Assembly (NCBI GenBank): GCA_003552605.1
Contig: PUNN01000250.1
Location: forward strand, 1-9,227
Length of the DNA: 9,227 bases
Reading direction: 5' to 3'
Source: Phycisphaeraceae bacterium
GTDB taxonomy: Bacteria > Planctomycetota > Phycisphaerae > Phycisphaerales > Phycisphaeraceae
The notes below the pieces were generated by a model. The model was not told the origin of the DNA, ran no database searches, and saw nothing but the letters and a program-made list of their open reading frames with translations. The translations under genes and the position numbers were made by a program. Positions 1 to 6,530 of the stretch are shown piece by piece (the first letter of the stretch is position 1; every line of letters starts with the position of its first letter).

Positions 1-35
1 CCGGGGCGGGGTCCGGGGGCCGGGGTCTGGGGGCC
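1..35. repeat. G-tract tandem repeat, G-quadruplex-like
   Basis: Two adjacent 14-bp units, GGGGTCCGGGGGCC (8-21) and GGGGTCTGGGGGCC (22-35), differ at one base and are preceded by a partial unit. The plus strand has five runs of four or five G (3-6, 8-11, 15-19, 22-25, 29-33) separated by 1 to 3 bases, which satisfies the usual intramolecular G-quadruplex pattern. The array starts at the window edge and probably continues to the left. Its role is unknown. Confidence 0.7.
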
Positions 36-99
36 GGAACCCACGGCAGCAAACCCCGCAGGCGGCGCCCGCCCGCAGCAAAACTGCCGTTGGAGACGT

Positions 100-108
100 T
101 TATCCACA
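100..108 (+). promoter_or_regulatory. Isolated DnaA-box match (TTATCCACA)
   Basis: The nine bases are a perfect match to the classical high-affinity DnaA box. I found no second box in the window and there is no dnaA, dnaN or AT-rich unwinding region nearby, so this is not an origin. It lies 78 bp upstream of the solute-binding-protein start and may be chance or a DnaA titration or regulatory site. Confidence 0.3.
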
Positions 109-171
109 GGGCCATCACGCCGCGGTCCGGCCCGGCTCCGTCGCCGTGCCCCCGCTTGTCAACCCCCAGGT

Positions 172-178
172 GAGGTGA
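172..178 (+). promoter_or_regulatory. Ribosome binding site of the solute-binding-protein gene
   Basis: GAGGTGA, within AGGTGAGGTGA (168-178), is complementary to the 16S rRNA 3' end and sits 7 nt before the ATG at 186. It supports that start. Confidence 0.75.
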
Positions 179-185
179 CCATTCC

Positions 186-1934
186 ATGCGTGCCATCATT
201 CTCCTCTGTGCCGTGCTGCTGATTGCCGGCGCCGGCTACATGCTGATCTTTGCCACCGCGGATCGGCGGATTCAAGCTGACTTCACCTTCATCTCCGGCC
301 CGCTTCGCACGCTCGATCCGCAGCGGACGTCGATGCTGCGCGATTTCCGCATCATCGATGTGCTCTACGACAGGCTGACCCGCCTCTCACACGAGACGGG
401 TGAGCCCGTTCCCGCCGTCGCCGAACGGTGGCAGATCAGCGAGGATGGCCGCACCTACACCTTTCACCTGCGCGAGGATGCGCGGTGGAGCAATGGGGAC
501 CCCGTCCGGGCCGAGGAGTTCATCCTCGGCTGGCGGCGGGCGATGATGCCCGACTTCGCCGCGTACTACCGCACGATGTTTGATTACATCGAGGGCGCGG
601 AGGACTGGTTCACGCTGCGAAACGAAGACCTGGAGGCCTATGCCGACCGGCCGGCCGCGGAGCGCAGCGATCAGGCCGCGAAGCAGTTGCTTGAAGAACA
701 TATCGAGGCGTTCGAACGCAAGGTCGGCCTCGAGGCGCCCGATGGCCATACACTCATCATCACGCTCGAGAAGCCAGTGCCCTATTTCCTCGACCTGACC
801 GCGTTCATGACCTTCTCGCCCCAGCATGGGCCAAGCATGGCCGAGGCGATGCTCGCCCCGGATGAAGATACGGGGATGGTCCGGATGCACAGTGACTGGC
901 TCATGCCGGACAGGCTCATCACCAACGGCCCGTACTTTCTGGCCGAACATCGGCCCAATCGCCAGTTGATGCTCGAGGCCAATGAGCATTACTACGATCG
1001 CGAGGGGATGAACAACGCAAGCATTGGTGTGCGCATCCTGGAAACCGGCCCCGCCCTGCGCAGCTACGAGGGCGGGCATTACGACTGGTGGCCGGATGTG
1101 CCCACCGCGCACGTCATCGCAGGCGACCTCTACCGGCAGAAACGGGATGGCGACCGGGACGATGTGCATGTCTTCGATGAGGCGGCGACCTCCTATGCCG
1201 TGTTCAACGTGCAGGATGAGTACCGCGGCGAGGCCAACCCGTTCGCTGACCGCAAGCTTCGCCGCATCTTCGCCAAGGCCATCGATGTTGAGCAGATCAT
1301 CGCTGACATCATGCGGAAGGAAGAGCGCGAAACCCACAGCCTCGTGCCGCCGGGCATGATCCCCGGCTACGACCCGCCGCAGGATGTCGCGCCGCGCTTC
1401 GACCCCGAAGCTGCTGCGCGGATGCTTGAAGCCTACGAGGGCGAGGTTCCATCGGTGACGATCCTCTACCGCACTGGTACGGGGCAGAACGCCATGGCCG
1501 AGCGGGTGGCGCGGCAATGGCGGGACCATCTCGAGGCCGATGTGACCATCGAGGGTGTGCCGCACGATGTCTTCGTCGAGCGGCTGAAGGAAGGACGGTT
1601 CATGTTCACCTTCGCCAACTGGTTCGCGGATTATCGCGACCCCACCTCGTGGCTGAACATGTACCGCAGCGGTGACGGGAATAATCACGCCAAGTGGGTC
1701 AACGAAGACTATGACCGCATCCTGGCCGAGGCGGCGGAGGTCGCCGACCCCGAGCAGCGGATGAGTATGCTCGAGGATGCCGAGCGTCTGCTGCTTCGCG
1801 AGGCGCCGATCGTCCCGATGTTCATCTGGCGCTCGATCGAGCTGTACGACCCGCAGCGCGTGCGGAATCTGGATCGCACCCCCTGGACGTGGCCGCGCCT
1901 GGACAGGGTCGAGGTCACTCGGCCCGAAGGCTGA
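186..1934 (+). CDS. Family 5 extracellular solute-binding protein (OppA/DppA-like), membrane-anchored
   Basis: A 582-aa substrate-binding component of an ABC importer of the SBP_bac_5 family (oligopeptides, dipeptides, nickel, some oligosaccharides). Residues 1-24 form one hydrophobic segment after a single Arg. The only early Cys (residue 8) lies inside that segment, so there is no lipobox and the protein is probably held in the membrane by an uncleaved N-terminal anchor. Family hallmarks seen: the LDPQRTSMLRDFRIIDVLYD block (43-62), the block around SEDGRTYTFHLREDARWSNG (85-104) followed by AEEFILGWRR, and the C-terminal FANWFADYRDP (476-486), typical of OppA proteins. Length is normal for the family. 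The ATG at 186 has a good ribosome binding site. No permease or ATPase gene is visible; they may lie left of the window. The family is clear, the ligand is not: peptides are the default, and xylo-oligosaccharides are possible given the GH52 gene downstream. Confidence 0.9.
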   Translation: MRAIILLCAVLLIAGAGYMLIFATADRRIQADFTFISGPLRTLDPQRTSMLRDFRIIDVLYDRLTRLSHETGEPVPAVAERWQISEDGRTYTFHLREDARWSNGDPVRAEEFILGWRRAMMPDFAAYYRTMFDYIEGAEDWFTLRNEDLEAYADRPAAERSDQAAKQLLEEHIEAFERKVGLEAPDGHTLIITLEKPVPYFLDLTAFMTFSPQHGPSMAEAMLAPDEDTGMVRMHSDWLMPDRLITNGPYFLAEHRPNRQLMLEANEHYYDREGMNNASIGVRILETGPALRSYEGGHYDWWPDVPTAHVIAGDLYRQKRDGDRDDVHVFDEAATSYAVFNVQDEYRGEANPFADRKLRRIFAKAIDVEQIIADIMRKEERETHSLVPPGMIPGYDPPQDVAPRFDPEAAARMLEAYEGEVPSVTILYRTGTGQNAMAERVARQWRDHLEADVTIEGVPHDVFVERLKEGRFMFTFANWFADYRDPTSWLNMYRSGDGNNHAKWVNEDYDRILAEAAEVADPEQRMSMLEDAERLLLREAPIVPMFIWRSIELYDPQRVRNLDRTPWTWPRLDRVEVTRPEG

Positions 1935-2055
1935 GGCCTCGGTGATGGCGTCTGATCGTCCTCGCCTTTGGATGGTGTCACGGGAAGTTGTCTTTATTGG
2001 CGATGTGATTGCGATCCCGTTTCGCCGCAGGTATTGAACACGAACGCGTTCACCT

Positions 2056-2060
2056 GAGGA
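2056..2060 (+). promoter_or_regulatory. Ribosome binding site deciding the start of the unknown 614-aa gene
   Basis: GAGGA ends 8 nt before the ATG at 2069 and selects it over the in-frame TTG at 2009, which lacks a comparable site. GAGG (2056-2059) can pair with CCTC (2064-2067) across a 4-nt loop, a weak hairpin over the site. Confidence 0.65.
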
Positions 2061-2068
2061 TCACCTCG

Positions 2069-3913
2069 ATGTCCACTTCCACCGTCACTTGCAACCGGGC
2101 CGGCACGATTACGCCGCTGAGCCTTCTGCGGGATGGCATTGCCAGCTTCGATGGCTGGCTTGATGATGAGGGTGAGCTTCTCGATCCCGTCTTTGGCAGG
2201 CCCATGCAGTATGGCACGGCCTATCACGCCCTCGGCCGGGCGGTACTTGCGGCATATGGGCCGGCCGCGGAGGCGGGGGCTCACGCTGAGCGGGCCTTCC
2301 GGGGCATTGAGGCCGCACTCCGGCATCTCGAAGACCCCTCCGGACAGGCCAATGCCTCGGGTGTGATGGGGCCCGATGGCACCTTGTCGGCGATGAACCA
2401 CCGCGACTTTTTCTGGCCGGCGGTAATGCGCAGTTGGCGGGTGCTGAAGTCCATCGATGCCGCGAGAGCATCAGGGATCGAAGAACGCATCAGGGCCGTA
2501 CAGGTGCCCGAGGTATTCGCGAAGCAGCCGCCTTCCAACTGGGCGAGTGTATGGCTGGCCGGGGAGGCAATGCGACGTGCGGATGGGTTGGCCGGACCGC
2601 AGGCACCGTCCCCTGCACAACTGGAAGCGTGGATCGGCGCATTTTTCGAGAATCACATCCTGGCCGAGCGGGGCCTGTACCAGGAGCCGGGCCATCCCAA
2701 CAGTTATTGCCTGTTCACCCGGTATCACCTTGCGGTCATCCTCGAAGCGGCGGAGGCGGCCGAGGCGCAGCGCGCCGGCGGGTTTGCAGGCCGGTGGAAG
2801 GAAGAACTGGAAACGCTGCTCCTGCGTGGCTTTGAACGGTCGCTGGCGGTACAGCTATCGGATGGCTCGCTCGCCTCGGCGCACCGCAGCACGGGGCAGA
2901 GTTGGACGCTTGGCTGTCAACTGGCGTATTTCGCCGAGCTGATGGCCCGTTTTGCACCGCAGGGCACTGCACCGGATGCGAAGCGACATGAACAGGCCCG
3001 CGCCGCCGCCCGTCGGGCTCTCGCCGCGCTGGCCATGTGCCAGCGGCCGGAAGGGGCGCCGTTCAGCCCGGTGCAGAATGTGCTCGAGCCACGGCGGCGG
3101 ATCGGCTACGAGGCTTATACCTTCGATGCCAATTACAGCAACCTGGCGTTGGGGTTTCTGGCCTGTGCCGTGCTCGATGGCTTTGTGGACGGGCCGATCT
3201 TGCCGGAGCAACCCGCACCGGCGCCACCGCACCGGCTCTGGAACGATCACGACCCACTGTGGCGGGCATTGATTCACCGCGGGCCTTATAGCGTGCACGT
3301 CAACGCCTTCCCGGCCCCGGTATACGATGCCGCGGGCATTGTCGACATCACCTTCGGTCCCGGCCGCGGGTTCGCCTGGGCGAGCAGCGTCTTCAGCCCG
3401 CTTGAGCCGCGGCGGTTCTTCAACCCGGGTCTGGCGCGGCGGGATGGTGAACCTGGCCTCGGGGTGCTGACCGTTCCCGGCCAACAGGATCCGCGACCCA
3501 TCGGACCATTCGAGCCGCTGGAAGATGACAGTGGTGTGCGCCTCACCAGCCGCGTTCGGGGCGATCCGCTGGGCATCTGGGACCTCACCGTCCGGGTGGA
3601 TGATGATGGCATCCATGTGAGCGAGATCACACCGGGCAGAACCGGGCCGCGGACGATGCTGCTGCCCTACCTGCGTGATCGCGGTGATGGTCAGCAGGTG
3701 CGCTGGACCGTCTCGACACCGGCGCCGCAGACGACGGTGATCCACTTCACCCACGCAGCGGAGCAGGTCGATGTGCGGATCGATGCGGCGGCCTCAGCCA
3801 TCATCGACCTGCCCGGTCCGTTTCAGAACCGCCGCGGTGAATGCGGCATGCTGCGACTCGAGCTTGCGGGTGAGGGGCCGGAGCTGAGCTGGCACATTGC
3901 GATCGTGCGGTGA
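2069..3913 (+). CDS. Uncharacterised 614-aa protein, helical N-terminal plus beta-rich C-terminal domain
   Basis: I do not recognise the family. The protein has no signal peptide or membrane segment, so it is probably cytosolic. Residues 1 to about 375 are Ala- and Leu-rich amphipathic helices spaced like an (alpha/alpha) toroid. They include aromatic and polar clusters of the kind that line sugar-binding clefts: MNHRDFFWP (109-117), NWASVWLAGEA (157-167), GLYQEPGHPNSY (202-213), SAHRSTGQSWTLG (270-282) and YEAYTFDANYSNLALGF (347-363). After a Pro-rich linker (379-388), residues 400-614 look like beta-strands. A helical toroid followed by a beta-sandwich occurs in several polysaccharide lyases and some glycoside hydrolases; assignment here is inference from architecture only. 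The ATG at 2069 is preferred because of its ribosome binding site. The gene lies 134 bp after the solute-binding-protein gene and 259 bp before GH52 on the same strand, suggesting a role with oligosaccharides. Confidence is high for the gene, low for function. Confidence 0.85.
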   Translation: MSTSTVTCNRAGTITPLSLLRDGIASFDGWLDDEGELLDPVFGRPMQYGTAYHALGRAVLAAYGPAAEAGAHAERAFRGIEAALRHLEDPSGQANASGVMGPDGTLSAMNHRDFFWPAVMRSWRVLKSIDAARASGIEERIRAVQVPEVFAKQPPSNWASVWLAGEAMRRADGLAGPQAPSPAQLEAWIGAFFENHILAERGLYQEPGHPNSYCLFTRYHLAVILEAAEAAEAQRAGGFAGRWKEELETLLLRGFERSLAVQLSDGSLASAHRSTGQSWTLGCQLAYFAELMARFAPQGTAPDAKRHEQARAAARRALAALAMCQRPEGAPFSPVQNVLEPRRRIGYEAYTFDANYSNLALGFLACAVLDGFVDGPILPEQPAPAPPHRLWNDHDPLWRALIHRGPYSVHVNAFPAPVYDAAGIVDITFGPGRGFAWASSVFSPLEPRRFFNPGLARRDGEPGLGVLTVPGQQDPRPIGPFEPLEDDSGVRLTSRVRGDPLGIWDLTVRVDDDGIHVSEITPGRTGPRTMLLPYLRDRGDGQQVRWTVSTPAPQTTVIHFTHAAEQVDVRIDAAASAIIDLPGPFQNRRGECGMLRLELAGEGPELSWHIAIVR

Positions 3914-4030
3914 GCAGGGCACGGCAAGCGGTGGTGCGGTGGCACGATCGGGGGATCCCTGGAGCATCCTGATCATCATTGTGGCAGGGCCGGCAGCAGG
4001 GGGGGATTTGTCCTTACCAGGGCAAACGCA

Positions 4031-4070
4031 TGCAGCTCGGTTGGCTGCTGACGCGGACAGCCGAGCTACA
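4031..4070. repeat. Inverted repeat upstream of the GH52 gene
   Basis: The arms are TGCAGCTCGG (4031-4040) and CCGAGCTACA (4061-4070): seven contiguous pairs (AGCTCGG/CCGAGCT), one mismatch, then two more pairs, with a 20-nt centre. CTG (4045-4047) and CAG (4058-4060) can add a small inner stem. It lies 54 bp upstream of the candidate -10 box, a position suited to an operator for a sugar-responsive regulator or to the end of another transcript. No T-run follows, so it is not a standard terminator. Confidence 0.5.
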
Positions 4071-4124
4071 TGTGTTCTCCCAGGCGATGCTGAGATGCCA
4101 CGTGCCCCGCCCGCCGCGGTGCCT

Positions 4125-4130
4125 TATACT
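4125..4130 (+). promoter_or_regulatory. Candidate -10 box for the GH52 gene
   Basis: TATACT matches the sigma-70 -10 consensus at five of six positions, in one of the few AT-rich spots of the spacer. Transcription would begin near 4137 and give a leader of about 36 nt before the ATG at 4173. The bases where a -35 element would sit (about 4102-4107, GTGCCC) do not resemble TTGACA, so an activator may be needed or the call may be wrong. Confidence 0.4.
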
Positions 4131-4158
4131 GGACGCTTACGGCTTTTTTGGTACGGAT

Positions 4159-4164
4159 AAGGAG
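4159..4164 (+). promoter_or_regulatory. Strong ribosome binding site deciding the GH52 start
   Basis: AAGGAG, in the wider TAAGGAGTGAT (4158-4168), is a near-perfect Shine-Dalgarno sequence placed 8 nt before ATG 4173. An in-frame GTG at 4164 overlaps this site, so it cannot be the real start. Confidence 0.85.
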
Positions 4165-4172
4165 TGATCAGC

Positions 4173-6299
4173 ATGGATTCGGTCTACTTTAATGCCCAGC
4201 ATTCGCCCATCGGGGCGTTTGCGAGCTTCACCCTCGGATATCCTGGCGCCCGCGGCGGCCTCGGGCTCGAACTGAGGCAGCCTGCGAATCAGAGCGTGTT
4301 CATCGGGCTCGAGTCGCACGAGAAGGGCGTGTTCGACGCCCTGCCGTTTTTCAAGGAGGCCGAGGATGAGGCCCGGCGGTACGATGTCGAAGCGCCTGAG
4401 GACCATCAGCCCAAGGCCGATGCGATCATCCGGCCCTTTGCACGCGAGGCCGTCGGGCGAAAACTCACCCTCGCGAGCGATACATGGACGGCGGGGGACC
4501 TCACCTTCCGCATTTTCTCACCGGTTCGAACCGTGCCCGATCCCGGCTTCGCCGAGGCCGAGCAGGTCAAGCAGGCCATCTGCCCGGCAGTGCTCGTGGA
4601 GATGGAGGTGGACAACACCGCCGGCACCGCCGCCCGCCGCGCGTTCTTCGGGTACCAGGGCAATGACCCCTACTCGGCCATGCGGCGGCTGGATGACCGA
4701 ACCGAAGGGGATATCCGCGGTGTGGGACAGGGGCGGATCACCGCTATTGCCAGCGATGATGCGTCGCTCGAATCCGCCATGGCATTCAGCATCGAGCAGG
4801 TGGTCGCGCCGAAGATCCCGGAAAACCGCGTGTTCGGCCTCGGCGGGGTGGGGGGGCTGGTGGGCACCGTCGAAGCGGGCGAGCGGCGGACCTTCCGGTT
4901 CGCCGTGTGCTTCTACCGCGGCGGCATCGTCACCAGTGGCGAACCGACGGCCTATTACTACACCCGCTACTTCAGCCGGATCGAGCAGGTCGCCGCGTAC
5001 GCCATGGCCAACTTCGATACCTATCGACAGTGGGCTGTTGAAGCCGATGCGATGCTCGAGCAGTCGCGGCTGAGCGATGACCAGAAGTTCATGCTCGCCC
5101 ACGCGGTCCACAGCTACTACGGCTCGACGCAGTTCCTTCAGTGGGTCGGCGAAGAACGCGATGGCCGGCCATACTGGGTGGTCAACGAAGGTGAGTACCG
5201 GATGATGAACACCTTCGACCTGACCGCGGACCAGCTCTTTTTCGAGATGAAGATGAACCCGTGGGCGGTGCGCAACGAGCTCGACACGTTCATCGACCGT
5301 TACAGCTACCGCGACCAGGTGCGCTTTCCCGGTGACGATACGCTTCATCCTGGCGGCATCAGCTTCACCCATGACCAGGGCCTCGCCAATCACATCTCGC
5401 GCGCGGGCTATTCGACCTACGAGCTGTTCGGGCTCAGCGGCTGTTTCAGCCACATGACGCACGAGCAGCTTGTCAACTTCGTGTTGTGTGCCGCGGTCTA
5501 CATCCACGGCAACGAGGATGAAGGCTGGTTGCGCATCAACCGCCAGGTGATTGCCGACTGCCTCGAAAGCCTGGTCAACCGTGACCATCCCGAGCCGGCG
5601 AAGCGCAACGGGATCATGGGCCTCGACTCCTCGCGGACGATGGGCGGTGCCGAGATCACGACTTATGACAGCCTCGATGAGTCACTCGGCCAGGCACGCA
5701 ACAACCTGTACATGGCCGTCAAGACGTGGGCGGCGTATGTCGCGCTTGAAAGGCTGATGCACATGCTCGGGGCTGACAACCTCGCCGACCTTGCCGGCTC
5801 GCAGGCCGTGCGCGCGGCCGACACGCTCCTTCGTGCGATGACACCGGAAGGCTTCATCCCCGGCGTGATGTTCGAGGGCAACGATTCAAAGATCATCCCC
5901 GCCATCGAAGGGCTGGTGTTCCCGCACCTGACCGGCTGCCCCGGCGCGGTCAAGCCGGATGGCCGCTTCGGTAAGATGCTCGATGCGCTCAAGCGCCACA
6001 TCGACACGGTGCTTCGCAAGGGCACGTGCCTGTTCGATGATGATGGCTGGAAGCTTTCCTCGACGAGCAACAACTCGTGGCTTTCGAAGATTTACCTGTC
6101 GCAGCACGTGTATCGTCATGTCCTGGGCCTGCCGTGGGATGAAAGAGGGCGGGCGGCGGATGCGGCACACGTGCGATGGCTGCTCGAGCCGGAAAGAAGC
6201 GCCTACTGGGCCTGGAGTGATCAGATGATCAGCGGCCAGGCATGGGGAAGCAAGTACTATCCCCGCGGCGTGACCGCGATCCTGTGGCTGGATGAATAA
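4173..6299 (+). CDS. GH52 beta-xylosidase
   Basis: A 708-aa retaining beta-xylosidase of glycoside hydrolase family 52, which removes xylose from the non-reducing end of xylo-oligosaccharides. It matches, as I remember it, the 705-aa Geobacillus stearothermophilus XynB2 along its whole length: FNAQHSPIGAFASFTLGYPG (6-25), GVGQGRI, CFYRGG, WVVNEGEYRMMNTFDL, GGISFTHDQGLAN, GLDSSRTMGGAEITTYDSLD and the C-terminal SKYYPRGVTAILWLDE. The XynB2 nucleophile E335 corresponds to E339 here (NEGEY) and its acid/base D495 to D499 (TTYDSLD); the 160-residue separation is the same. There is no signal peptide, so it should act in the cytoplasm on imported oligosaccharides. It has its own likely promoter and a strong ribosome binding site. 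It is convergent with asnS, and xylA lies about 2.3 kb downstream on the other strand. The gene appears intact. GH52 is a small family known mainly from Bacillota, so its presence in a genome of this composition is notable. Confidence 0.97.
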   Translation: MDSVYFNAQHSPIGAFASFTLGYPGARGGLGLELRQPANQSVFIGLESHEKGVFDALPFFKEAEDEARRYDVEAPEDHQPKADAIIRPFAREAVGRKLTLASDTWTAGDLTFRIFSPVRTVPDPGFAEAEQVKQAICPAVLVEMEVDNTAGTAARRAFFGYQGNDPYSAMRRLDDRTEGDIRGVGQGRITAIASDDASLESAMAFSIEQVVAPKIPENRVFGLGGVGGLVGTVEAGERRTFRFAVCFYRGGIVTSGEPTAYYYTRYFSRIEQVAAYAMANFDTYRQWAVEADAMLEQSRLSDDQKFMLAHAVHSYYGSTQFLQWVGEERDGRPYWVVNEGEYRMMNTFDLTADQLFFEMKMNPWAVRNELDTFIDRYSYRDQVRFPGDDTLHPGGISFTHDQGLANHISRAGYSTYELFGLSGCFSHMTHEQLVNFVLCAAVYIHGNEDEGWLRINRQVIADCLESLVNRDHPEPAKRNGIMGLDSSRTMGGAEITTYDSLDESLGQARNNLYMAVKTWAAYVALERLMHMLGADNLADLAGSQAVRAADTLLRAMTPEGFIPGVMFEGNDSKIIPAIEGLVFPHLTGCPGAVKPDGRFGKMLDALKRHIDTVLRKGTCLFDDDGWKLSSTSNNSWLSKIYLSQHVYRHVLGLPWDERGRAADAAHVRWLLEPERSAYWAWSDQMISGQAWGSKYYPRGVTAILWLDE

Positions 6300-6300
6300 G

Positions 6301-6355
6301 GCCGCGAAGCCTGTGAAATCCGCGGCAGAAATGCGGTTGCCGGACCGCATGCGGT
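6301..6355. repeat. Palindromes immediately after the GH52 stop codon
   Basis: GCCGCG (6301-6306) pairs with CGCGGC (6321-6326), starting two bases after the TAA. It is followed by ATGCGGT (6331-6337), ACCGCAT (6344-6350) and GCGGT (6351-6355). The middle element can pair with either neighbour; ACCGCATGCGGT (6344-6355) is a perfect 12-bp palindrome. There is no T-run. It may be a 3' mRNA stabiliser, a weak terminator or a protein-binding site. Confidence 0.4.
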
Positions 6356-6405
6356 GAGCCTTGCTCGTGGGCGCTGTTGATGCCAACTGTTGGTACGGCC
6401 GCATG

Positions 6406-6423
6406 GCCGGCTTGCCTGCCGGC
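6406..6423. repeat. GCCGGC hairpin in the GH52-asnS spacer
   Basis: GCCGGC (6406-6411) and GCCGGC (6418-6423) flank a 6-nt loop and can form a 6-bp all-GC stem. In this GC-rich DNA such a structure can arise by chance, and no T-run follows on either strand. Nothing else coding is seen in 6300-6529. Confidence 0.3.
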
Positions 6424-6510
6424 GTGCTGCTGCGCTGATCGCATCGGCTGTCGGTGTTGCATCGCGCGTGCCTTGCCAATGGCATATCACAGCCCTTGGC
6501 CCGCTGCACC

Positions 6511-6530
6511 CCGCTGTTTTCAGCGGTTTT
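6511..6530 (+). terminator. Short rho-independent-like terminator between convergent genes
   Basis: CCGCTG (6511-6516) and CAGCGG (6521-6526) form a perfect 6-bp stem with a TTTT loop, followed by TTTT (6527-6530), so it reads as a weak intrinsic terminator for plus-strand transcripts leaving the GH52 gene 211 bp upstream. The T-run touches the asnS stop codon. For asnS transcripts the hairpin comes 3 nt after the stop but lacks a downstream U-tract; it could still protect that 3' end. Confidence 0.45.

Noticed and set aside
60..185. Chromosomal replication origin
   Set aside because: Only one DnaA box, no AT-rich region and no dnaA/dnaN neighbours.
387..1688. 433-codon open frame on the minus strand inside the solute-binding-protein gene
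   Set aside because: It is an antisense shadow caused by GC-rich codon use. The plus-strand frame carries the family 5 motifs, and the antisense protein shows no recognisable domain.
2009..2037. Promoter TTGCGA-17-TATTGA ahead of the unknown gene
   Set aside because: It matches the consensus at only about half the positions, so I did not list it as a feature.
2855..3754. 299-codon open frame on the minus strand inside the unknown gene
   Set aside because: Low-complexity, Arg- and Pro-rich product, typical of an antisense shadow. The plus-strand frame has a ribosome binding site and a domain-like composition.
4518..5588. 356-codon open frame on the minus strand inside the GH52 gene
   Set aside because: The plus strand matches GH52 along its full length through this stretch; the antisense product has no recognisable features.
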